A DNA stretch of 7,224 nt from an uncultured Bacteroidales bacterium. Its GTDB lineage: Bacteria; Bacteroidota; Bacteroidia; Bacteroidales; Paludibacteraceae. The notes under the pieces were generated by a model. That model searched no databases and had not been told where the DNA came from. It was given only the letters and a program-made list of their open reading frames with translations. The DNA lies in assembly GCA_946615455.1 (NCBI GenBank), contig CAMOHN010000050.1:1-7224 (forward strand), in the 5' to 3' direction. Below, piece by piece: positions 1-5,629 of the stretch. A program made the translations under genes and the position numbers. The stretch's first letter is position 1. Each line of letters starts with the position of its first letter.

Positions 1-1022
1 CCACGCGGTGCGCCGTCGCTGCACACCGGCGATGTCCACCAGTTGCCGCACAAGGCTCCTATGTTGTGCTCAATGATACCTGCCCCCAGATCCTTGTTCG
101 TATTATGGTGGTGGTGACCGGTGATGAATACGGCTTGGAATTTACCCGCTAACAGGTTCACCAATTCCTGTCCTCTGCCGATAAAGCCGCCATCGGGGTT
201 AGGCTTGACAGGGGCGTGCATGGCTATATAGACGCGGTTGTCCATGTTGATGGCTGAACGAAGCAATTGCATCAACCAGTTCCATTGGTCGTCTATTGCC
301 AAGGTCGTGGTGTAACCCTTATTGCCGGTATAAAGCATGTCATTCAGCACGACATAGTAAGCTTCACCCAATTGGAAAGCATAGTAGGTCGGACCAAAAT
401 CGCGTTCATACAAATGGGCATAGTTAGCTCCCTCGCTCTTGCTGAGGTATTTGTCAAAATCGTGGTTGCCAATCACCGGATAAACGGGAAAACCTAATTG
501 TTTAACTAAGTCTTTGTAGGTCTGATTGTAATTGTACATATCCCAGGTGATGTCGCCCAACACGATGCCTGCTACTTGGGCTTCAGGGTATTTGGCGGCT
601 GTCGCCTTGATGTCAGGCAGTGCCTCCTTGGTAAATTTTTCTACATCAGTGTCCAAATCCAATTGGGGGTCTGCCATTGTAATCATGACATAGTGCTCTT
701 TGTCGCCTTTCATGGCTTGTAGGGCAAAGTTGTATGAGTCCTTGCCTTCTTCAAGGCGTTGGTAGAATTGCGGAACACCGCTCGAAAAATCGGCGACATA
801 ACCTTTGGGCGTTACGATATACACAAAGCGAGCATTATCGTTCACTTCCAAACTGTACATACCGGTCGGGTGCGTCTGTGCAAAACTGAAACCGTCGGTT
901 ACCAATACCCCGCCAAGGGGTTTGCCGGCACCTTTGACTGTGCCGGTTACGGTGCGCGCCGACAGGGGAGGGCAGAGTATCACGATGGACAAGATAACTG
1001 CCAATAAGACTTGTTTTCTCAT
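1..1022 (-). CDS. Exported calcineurin-like metallophosphoesterase (3' end beyond window)
   Basis: The frame is open from ATG at 1022-1020 to the left edge, giving 340 visible residues without the C-terminus. Residues 1-22 look like a signal peptide (Arg/Lys start, hydrophobic core, LSA before Arg23). Residues 24-105 form a small beta-rich domain (TVTGTVKGAGKPLGGVLVTD), like carboxypeptidase-regulatory or MetallophosN domains. The catalytic domain starts near 110 and shows the family metal-binding motifs in order: ADPQ (D118, Q120), GD (156-157), GNHD (185-188), H269 in MHAP, and GHHHH (302-306). The usual D-x-H is D-x-Q here, a variant known in ADP-ribose/CDP-alcohol phosphatase-like members. 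The last residues (GNWWTSPVCSDGAPR) look like the entry to the C-terminal domain of the Bacteroidales family. It probably hydrolyses a phosphomonoester or phosphodiester in the periplasm; the substrate is unknown. The start lies 39 bp after rsmD, with no Shine-Dalgarno. Confidence 0.93.
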   Translation of the reverse strand, partial: MRKQVLLAVILSIVILCPPLSARTVTGTVKGAGKPLGGVLVTDGFSFAQTHPTGMYSLEVNDNARFVYIVTPKGYVADFSSGVPQFYQRLEEGKDSYNFALQAMKGDKEHYVMITMADPQLDLDTDVEKFTKEALPDIKATAAKYPEAQVAGIVLGDITWDMYNYNQTYKDLVKQLGFPVYPVIGNHDFDKYLSKSEGANYAHLYERDFGPTYYAFQLGEAYYVVLNDMLYTGNKGYTTTLAIDDQWNWLMQLLRSAINMDNRVYIAMHAPVKPNPDGGFIGRGQELVNLLAGKFQAVFITGHHHHNTNKDLGAGIIEHNIGALCGNWWTSPVCSDGAPR

Positions 1023-1048
1023 GCGATGGGTGTTTTTGTGGGTTAAAA

Positions 1049-1080
1049 CAAAGGAACTTACTTATTGAAAGAACGAGAAA
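1049..1080 (-). promoter_or_regulatory. Possible weak internal promoter before the metallophosphoesterase gene
   Basis: On the minus strand TTCCTTTG (1056-1049) matches the Bacteroidota -7 consensus TAnnTTTG in all but one fixed position. TTTC (1080-1077), 20 nt upstream, matches the -33 TTTG in three of four bases. It overlaps the end of rsmD and would give a leader of about 20 nt. The match is imperfect, so the gene may depend only on read-through from rsmD. Confidence 0.25.
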
Positions 1081-1586
1081 TAGACACTGCCATAACTACG
1101 TGTCTCTTGGTGACGGGGATGTGCGGTAAGGTCGGTCGTTTTGCCGTGTTCAACAACCAACCACCCGCCCTGACGCAGGAATGGCAGACAAAGGTCGGGC
1201 AATTCGTTCAATCGGTCTAACATATACGGCGGGTCGGCATAGATAAAGTCGTAACTGACCGTACAGGCGTTCAGAAACTTGAATACATCGCCTCGTACAA
1301 CACGCAGATTATTGATGCCCAACTGCTTGCATACTTGGATGATGAAGTTTTGTTGGGTATGCGCCATTTCCACTGCGGTGACACTACGTGCTCCGCGACT
1401 GACAAACTCTAACCCGATGCCGCCCGTACCGGCAAACAAGTCCAACATGTCCACACCATCAAAGTCCATGCGGTTGGACAACAGGTTGAACAGGCTCTCC
1501 TTGGCAAAGTCGGTTGTCGGGCGAGCGGTTATATTTTTAGGGGGCGCTAAACGGCGCCCCCTATATGTGCCGGAAATAATCCGCAT
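1062..1586 (-). CDS. rsmD: 16S rRNA (guanine(966)-N2)-methyltransferase RsmD
   Basis: The 174-residue protein starts MRIISGTYRGRRL, the typical RsmD opening. RsmD uses S-adenosylmethionine to methylate N2 of G966 (E. coli numbering) in 16S rRNA of the assembling 30S subunit. Visible motifs are RPTTDFAKESLFN (22-34), the SAM-binding LDLFAGTGGIGLE (48-60), an acidic E73 at the end of the next strand that should bind the ribose, GD (99-100), and the catalytic ADPPY (117-121). E. coli RsmD is about 198 residues, so this is a compact but complete copy. The frame stays open upstream to 1709, but that stretch overlaps the preceding gene and has no family similarity, so ATG 1586-1584 is the start. 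It lies 34 bp after the membrane-protein gene and 39 bp before the phosphoesterase gene, in the same direction. Codons 8-17 form a perfect hairpin. Confidence 0.96.
   Translation of the reverse strand: MRIISGTYRGRRLAPPKNITARPTTDFAKESLFNLLSNRMDFDGVDMLDLFAGTGGIGLEFVSRGARSVTAVEMAHTQQNFIIQVCKQLGINNLRVVRGDVFKFLNACTVSYDFIYADPPYMLDRLNELPDLCLPFLRQGGWLVVEHGKTTDLTAHPRHQETRSYGSVYFSFFQ
1538..1563 (-). repeat. Perfect 10-bp inverted repeat in the early rsmD coding sequence
   Basis: TAGGGGGCGC (1538-1547) and GCGCCCCCTA (1554-1563) are exact reverse complements around a 6-nt loop (1548-1553). In rsmD mRNA the stem covers nt 24-49 of the reading frame, encoding Y8 to K17 (YRGRRLAPPK). Eight of ten pairs are G-C, so it should be very stable as RNA. 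No U-run follows the stem in either direction, so it is not an intrinsic terminator. The peptide is a conserved RsmD segment, so the pairing could be a by-product of codon choice. Confidence 0.85.
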
Positions 1587-1620
1587 AGTTCTACCTGTAT
1601 TCGTTATAATAAACGGAAGG

Positions 1621-2379
1621 TTACTCCCAGTTGCCGGCGTTGTTGTTGGGCTGTTCCACCGAACCGAACATACGACCCGGATAGTGCTCCAACTTCTCTT
1701 CCTTGTCAATCAGATTGACCAGCTCCATCTGATTCAAATCACTCAAGTAAGTACGGAAATGAGCACGAACGGCAAGAATGGGCACATTGATACCTTGCGA
1801 GGTGGTGTAACCGTTGTTGGTCTCCACTTCGTAACGCTGACCATTGCTGAAAGGAATATAAATGATTTGCTCGATGTTGTCGGCTGTGAACTGACCTTTG
1901 TAGAGCGTTTCAATCATATTCTTGTAGATGGTGTCGCGGCGGAAGCCCTGCAGACCATTGGCGATAACCTCTTTGTCATTATTCCAAACATAGTCGTAGA
2001 GTACGCTGTCGTTGTCGGTGTTCAGACGGATGCGGGCTTTAATTTTGGCGCGTTCCAACAACTTGGCGGCTTTGTGCTCGGTCATACCGTTCTCCAACTG
2101 CTTGTCAGTCAGTGCTCCCTCTTTAAGCACCTCTTTCTTCGGAGCGGTGCGGAGGAATAGAATGAGTGAATCCAAGTCGGCTGTGTAACGACCATTGTCC
2201 AGTTTGTACTCCGTTTCGGCAGTACGCAGATGCACGAGGTTGGCAATAACGGCTTGCTCGCGCTCGGCGCGGGTGTTCTCAAAGCGGATAGGAACGACCA
2301 CGCTGTTGACGCACAGATAGGTGAGCACCACGATAGATACGACCAACAAGGCGCGGATGATATAAGTGGTTGTTTTCAT
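1621..2379 (-). CDS. Membrane-anchored protein with pseudopilin-like N-terminus, function unknown
   Basis: I do not recognise this 252-residue protein as a named family. It has a short polar start (MKTTTYIIR), one hydrophobic segment at about 7-30 (ALLVVSIVVLTYLCVNSVVV), then a charged region with helical character (RFENTRAEREQAVIANLVHL) and the stretch RTAETEYKLDNGRYTADLDSL. A membrane helix followed by an amphipathic helix and a tyrosine-rich A-E-x-x-Y-x-x-x-N-G-x-Y pattern resembles bacterial type II pseudopilins and type IV pilins. However, there is no G|FTLIE-type prepilin cleavage site, and the body is longer than most pseudopilins. Beyond residue 80 it is soluble, with no cysteines and an Asn-rich tail. 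It is probably anchored in the inner membrane facing the periplasm. I chose ATG 2379-2377 over the open extension to 2412, which would overlap glyA and put polar residues before the membrane helix. It lies 26 bp after glyA and 34 bp before rsmD. Confidence 0.85.
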   Translation of the reverse strand: MKTTTYIIRALLVVSIVVLTYLCVNSVVVPIRFENTRAEREQAVIANLVHLRTAETEYKLDNGRYTADLDSLILFLRTAPKKEVLKEGALTDKQLENGMTEHKAAKLLERAKIKARIRLNTDNDSVLYDYVWNNDKEVIANGLQGFRRDTIYKNMIETLYKGQFTADNIEQIIYIPFSNGQRYEVETNNGYTTSQGINVPILAVRAHFRTYLSDLNQMELVNLIDKEEKLEHYPGRMFGSVEQPNNNAGNWE

Positions 2380-2405
2380 AGTGTATAAATGATAATGATG
2401 GGGAA

Positions 2406-3686
2406 TTACCAAGCAAAGAGCGGATACTTCACCATTTCGGCATTGACCGTTTCGCGTACTTTGGCGATAGTTTGTTCGCTTTCGGGATTTTGCAGTACGG
2501 TGTCAATCAGCTCCACAATCCACGGCATCTTGTCCTCTTTCAGACCGCGTGTGGTAATGGCGGGTGTGCCAAAACGCAAACCACTGGTTTGGAAGGCGCT
2601 GCGGCTGTCAAAGGGAACCATATTCTTGTTGGTGGTGATGTCGGCTGCTACCAGTGCCTTTTCGGCAACCTTACCGGTCAAATCCGGATATTTGGTGCGC
2701 AGGTCAACCAGCATCGAGTGGTTGTCCGTACCGCCGGAGATAATCTTATAACCTTTGTCCATGAAGGCTTGTGCCAGGACAGCAGCATTGGTCTTGACTT
2801 GCTGTTGATAGACTTTGAATTCGGGGGTCAGCGCCTCGCCGAAAGCAACGGCTTTGGCGGCAATGACATGCTCCAACGGACCACCTTGTACGCCAGGGAA
2901 GACTGCGCTGTCCAACAGGGCAGACATCATCTTTACCTCGCCTTTGGGAGTGGTCTTACCCCACGGATTGGCAAAGTCCTTACCCATAAGGATGACACCG
3001 CCGCGAGGACCACGAAGCGTCTTGTGAGTGGTTGATGTAACAATATGAGCATACTTGAGCGGGTTGTCCAACAGACCTGCGGCAATCAGTCCGGCAGGGT
3101 GAGCCATATCCACCATGAAGATGGCACCAATCTCGTCTGCCACTTTGCGGATGCGGGCATAGTCCCACTCACGGCTGTATGCGCTGGCACCAGCAACGAT
3201 GAGCTTAGGACGCTCGGTACGCGCGCGCTGCTCCAACTGGTCGTAGTCCACACGACCGGTCTCTTCGTTCAAACTATAGTCAATGGCGTGGAACATCAGA
3301 CCCGAGAAATTGACTGGGCTGCCGTGGCTCAAGTGCCCGCCGTGGCTCAAATTCAAACCCATAAAAGTGTCACCGGCTTTCAAACAAGCCATAAAGACGC
3401 TCATGTTAGCTTGGGCACCCGAGTGGGGTTGAACATTCACATACTCGGCACCAAAGAGCTTCTTCAAACGCTCGCGGGCGACATTCTCGCTCTCGTCCAC
3501 CACTTCGCAACCGCCGTAATAGCGCTTGCCCGGATACCCTTCGGCATACTTGTTGGTCATGACCGAGCCCATGGCTTCCATTACTTGGTCACTCACATAG
3601 TTCTCGCTGGCAATCAGCTCGATGCCGCGTGTTTGACGCTCACGCTCACGGCGGATGAGGTCAAAAATCTCAGTGTCTCTTGTCAT
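2406..3686 (-). CDS. glyA: Serine hydroxymethyltransferase
   Basis: This complete 426-residue cytoplasmic PLP enzyme converts serine and tetrahydrofolate to glycine and 5,10-methylene-tetrahydrofolate, the main one-carbon source for purine, thymidylate and methionine synthesis. Family signatures are all present: GIELIASENY (21-30) and YAEGYPGKRYYGGC (47-60) near the N-terminus, QPHSGAQAN (86-94) and LSHGGHLSHG (113-122) for cofactor binding, VDMAHPAGL (192-200) with D193 and H196, and the PLP-lysine site STTHKTLRGPRGG (218-230) with Schiff-base lysine K222. R371 in SGLRFGTPA should bind the substrate carboxylate. The length matches the bacterial family (E. coli about 417). It is the first gene of the leftward group, about 30 nt downstream of the likely transcription start, without a Shine-Dalgarno. 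Nothing is missing or disrupted. Confidence 0.98.
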   Translation of the reverse strand: MTRDTEIFDLIRRERERQTRGIELIASENYVSDQVMEAMGSVMTNKYAEGYPGKRYYGGCEVVDESENVARERLKKLFGAEYVNVQPHSGAQANMSVFMACLKAGDTFMGLNLSHGGHLSHGSPVNFSGLMFHAIDYSLNEETGRVDYDQLEQRARTERPKLIVAGASAYSREWDYARIRKVADEIGAIFMVDMAHPAGLIAAGLLDNPLKYAHIVTSTTHKTLRGPRGGVILMGKDFANPWGKTTPKGEVKMMSALLDSAVFPGVQGGPLEHVIAAKAVAFGEALTPEFKVYQQQVKTNAAVLAQAFMDKGYKIISGGTDNHSMLVDLRTKYPDLTGKVAEKALVAADITTNKNMVPFDSRSAFQTSGLRFGTPAITTRGLKEDKMPWIVELIDTVLQNPESEQTIAKVRETVNAEMVKYPLFAW

Positions 3687-3721
3687 ACTGTATTTCTATT
3701 GGTTTTGCATGAAAAGTGCGA

Positions 3722-3753
3722 CAAAAGTAGAGTGAGTTTTTTATTTATACAAG
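3722..3753 (-). promoter_or_regulatory. Bacteroidota-type promoter for glyA and the leftward gene group
   Basis: On the minus strand TACTTTTG (3729-3722) fits the -7 consensus TAnnTTTG exactly. Twenty nt upstream, CTTG (3753-3750) matches the -33 TTTG in three of four bases, in an AT-rich spacer. Transcription should begin near 3714-3717, giving a leader of about 30 nt before the glyA ATG at 3686. Confidence 0.65.
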
Positions 3754-3772
3754 CAATATCAAAAGTTTGTTC

Positions 3773-3780
3773 TATTTTTG
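3773..3780 (+). promoter_or_regulatory. Probable -7 box for the rightward operon
   Basis: TATTTTTG fits TAnnTTTG exactly and lies 18 bp before ATG 3799. No good TTTG stands at the expected -33 distance; that position falls on the same 3750 region used by the opposing glyA promoter. Transcription from about 3785-3788 would leave a leader of only 11-14 nt before ATG 3799, or 5-8 nt before GTG 3793. The box is clear; activity without a strong -33 is inferred. Confidence 0.5.
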
Positions 3781-3798
3781 CCGCCGCTTTGAGTGAGT

Positions 3799-4158
3799 AT
3801 GCTGATAGGTGAAGGTATATATAAGAGCAAAGGTTCGCGTTTTTTGTCTTTTGTCGAGACCATCGTTTCGGAGGACGAAGCCAAACAGCGTGTTGCTTGG
3901 TACAAGAAGAAATACTACGATGCGCGGCATGTATGCTATGCCTACCGATTGGGCAAAGACTTGTGGCGCACCAAAGACGACGGCGAGCCGCATGGAACAG
4001 CCGGCATGCCCATCCTGCGCACGATAGACGCCGCCGGACAAGACAACATCATCGTGGTGGTAGTACGCTATTTCGGCGGTACACTCTTGGGCACGGGCGG
4101 CTTGATGGTTGCCTATCGTGAAGCAGCCAAAGAAGCGCTTAATCAGATTAAGAAATGA
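3799..4158 (+). CDS. Minimal IMPACT/YigZ (UPF0029) domain protein
   Basis: The 119-residue protein is almost entirely one IMPACT N-terminal domain. It shows YKSKGSRFLSF near the start, YYDARHVCYAY, the signature TKDDGEPHGTAGMPIL, then VVVVRYFGGTLLGTGGL and AYREAAKEAL at the end. Eukaryotic IMPACT regulates the eIF2 kinase GCN2; E. coli YigZ is around 200 residues with a second C-terminal domain (DUF1949) and its role is not settled. Here that second domain is absent: the frame stops directly after the first domain, and the next gene starts inside the stop codon. The N-terminus is also short, with about six residues before the domain. ATG 3799 is preferred; GTG 3793 in the same frame would add two residues, and a TGA at 3790-3792 blocks anything longer. 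It is first in the rightward operon and overlaps the acyltransferase gene by ATGA. Confidence 0.92.
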   Translation: MLIGEGIYKSKGSRFLSFVETIVSEDEAKQRVAWYKKKYYDARHVCYAYRLGKDLWRTKDDGEPHGTAGMPILRTIDAAGQDNIIVVVVRYFGGTLLGTGGLMVAYREAAKEALNQIKK

Positions 4159-5183
4159 AAAATCCCTATAAACAAATACAAGCTTATCACTCCTCGTGGG
4201 TGTTATGGCTATGCGACCTGCTGTTTATGTTTCCTTACCTACAATGGTTGCGTTGGCGTACAGCCGACTCGTTGGAATTGGAATTAGGCGGAGGTGATAC
4301 ACCTTGGCAAAGCCGCGAGCAGAAAAAACAAATCGAGCACGACATACGAAACGGGGCTACCTTCTTGACCAATCACCGTGATATCATCATGGACGCAGCA
4401 TGGTTGAGCTACAGACTGCGTATGCGCTATAATATCCGTCCGTATTTGGGTATCGGCAACAACCTGTTAAAGAAGCGTTGGATTGAGTGGTTGGTTCGCT
4501 TCAATCGTTGTTATGTCGTTGTTCGCAGCGGCTCGCCTAAGCAGGTGCTGGAGCATGCGCGGCTGTTGTCTGCATATATAGGTCATTTGCGCAGTCGTGG
4601 CAAGAGCATCTGGTTAGCCCAGCGTGAAGGGCGTGCCAAAGATTGTAACGACCTGACGCAACCGGCTGTGCTGAAAATGCTGACCCTTGATAGCGACAAT
4701 TTCTTGGACGCAGTGTATCGGCTCAATATCTGCCCCGTAAGCCTGTCATACCAATACGACCCATGTGACTTCCTTAAAGCTGCCGAGTTGCAGTCCAAGC
4801 GTGACAATCCGCTATGGAGGAAAGGTCAGCGCGATGACCTCATCTCCATGAAAACAGGCATAATGGGACACAAAGGGCATGTCTTATTCCGCTTGACACC
4901 CGGCATCAACCATTGGATTGATGCCCATCGTAACGAGTTGCAGTCGCTCAGTCGCAACGAACAGGTGCAGGCTGTGGCTCGGCGTATCGACTATCAGATT
5001 CATGTCGGCTATCAACTATTCCCCCGTGGTGACAAGTTTGACGACTATGTCCGCCAACAAGTGGCACGCATAGCCATTCCTGACAAAGATGAGGCTTTCC
5101 TCACCCAAACCATCTATACCATGTACGCCAACATTGAACATAATCATCAGGCTGCTTGCCGTCACAAGGAGGAGTCGCTATGA
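4155..5183 (+). CDS. PlsC/PlsB-like glycerolipid acyltransferase
   Basis: The 342-residue protein has a hydrophobic N-terminal segment at about 13-34 (WVLWLCDLLFMFPYLQWLRW), probably a membrane anchor or surface helix, followed by the acyltransferase fold. Motif I reads TNHRDIIMDAAW (72-83), with catalytic His74. Motif III reads WLAQREGRAKD (153-163), with E158-G159-R160 where PlsC has EGTRS. Motif IV is probably CPVSLSYQYDP (193-203). Such enzymes move an acyl chain from acyl-ACP, acyl-CoA or acyl-phosphate onto glycerol-3-phosphate or lysophosphatidate at the inner membrane. The His-to-Asp spacing is X5 rather than the classic X4. The motifs resemble the PlsB branch (HRS, EGGRS) about as much as PlsC, and 342 residues is longer than PlsC (about 245). 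Exact substrate is not determined; an ornithine- or aminolipid acyltransferase role is also possible. It is joined by ATGA overlaps on both sides, to the YigZ-like gene and to coaD. Confidence 0.88.
   Translation: MKNPYKQIQAYHSSWVLWLCDLLFMFPYLQWLRWRTADSLELELGGGDTPWQSREQKKQIEHDIRNGATFLTNHRDIIMDAAWLSYRLRMRYNIRPYLGIGNNLLKKRWIEWLVRFNRCYVVVRSGSPKQVLEHARLLSAYIGHLRSRGKSIWLAQREGRAKDCNDLTQPAVLKMLTLDSDNFLDAVYRLNICPVSLSYQYDPCDFLKAAELQSKRDNPLWRKGQRDDLISMKTGIMGHKGHVLFRLTPGINHWIDAHRNELQSLSRNEQVQAVARRIDYQIHVGYQLFPRGDKFDDYVRQQVARIAIPDKDEAFLTQTIYTMYANIEHNHQAACRHKEESL
5166..5174 (+). promoter_or_regulatory. Strong Shine-Dalgarno before coaD
   Basis: AAGGAGGAG lies five bases before ATG 5180 and contains a full AGGAGG (5167-5172). 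It sits inside the last codons of the acyltransferase gene (K-E-E). No other start in the window has such a site, which is unusual for Bacteroidota and fixes the coaD start at 5180. Confidence 0.75.
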
Positions 5184-5629
5184 GAAAGGCTGTCTTCCCC
5201 GGAAGTTTCGACCCATTTACCATAGGGCATTTGGACATAGTCCGTCGCGGACTGGCATTGTTTGACCATATTGTGATTGGTATAGGTCATAACCAGGACA
5301 AAAAGTGTTTCTTAACGCCCCGCTATCGCCAACAAACCATAGCCGACCTGTTTGCCGACGAGCCGAGGGTGACTGTGGAGGTCTTTGAGTGTTTGACTGT
5401 CGATTTTGCCCGCCGTCAGCAAGCAGGTTTTATCCTGCGCGGTGTGAGAAGTGTGCAAGACTTTGAGTATGAACGTACCATGGCGGATGTCAATAGGCAG
5501 CTGACCGGCATCGAAACCGTCTTGCTCTATGCCCGCCCTGAACTGGCATCCATCTCCTCGTCCATAGTACGCGACCTCTATTCATACCAACAAGATATTT
5601 CCCGTTTAGTACCCATTCCCTTACCATGA
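5180..5629 (+). CDS. coaD: Pantetheine-phosphate adenylyltransferase (PPAT)
   Basis: The complete 149-residue cytoplasmic enzyme transfers AMP from ATP to 4'-phosphopantetheine, giving dephospho-CoA, the penultimate step of CoA synthesis. It has the nucleotidyltransferase signature GSFDPFTIGHLDIV (8-21) with T14-x-G-H17, K41/K42 in the expected substrate lysine region, RGVRSVQDFEYE (88-99) with R88 and R90, and the ATP-binding ISSSIVRDL (125-133). E. coli CoaD is about 159 residues, so the length is normal. ATG 5180 is the start because the family N-terminus begins there and AGGAGG precedes it; a longer frame would require TTG at 5156 and add residues foreign to the family. Its ATG overlaps the acyltransferase stop and its TGA overlaps the protease ATG. 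Of the four genes in this group it is the one whose function is surest. Confidence 0.97.
   Translation: MRKAVFPGSFDPFTIGHLDIVRRGLALFDHIVIGIGHNQDKKCFLTPRYRQQTIADLFADEPRVTVEVFECLTVDFARRQQAGFILRGVRSVQDFEYERTMADVNRQLTGIETVLLYARPELASISSSIVRDLYSYQQDISRLVPIPLP

Noticed and set aside
908..946. Two short hairpins (4-bp CCCC/GGGG and 7-bp CCGGCAC/GTGCCGG) in the early metallophosphoesterase coding sequence
   Set aside because: Short stems expected by chance in Gly/Pro/Thr-rich coding sequence; no sign of function.
1538..1563. rsmD hairpin as an intrinsic terminator
   Set aside because: No U-run follows the stem in either direction and it sits inside an intact coding sequence.
1587..1709. N-terminal extension of rsmD
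   Set aside because: The extra 41 residues overlap the end of the upstream gene and resemble nothing, whereas the family N-terminus starts exactly at the ATG at 1586.
1279..2160. Long plus-strand open frame of 293 codons
   Set aside because: It lies antisense to rsmD and the membrane-protein gene, crosses both, and its translation has no domain-like pattern. The minus-strand genes explain the sequence.
3045..3812. Plus-strand open frame of 255 codons antisense to glyA
   Set aside because: It mirrors the strongly conserved glyA frame and runs through the AT-rich promoter spacer; a shadow of glyA codon bias.
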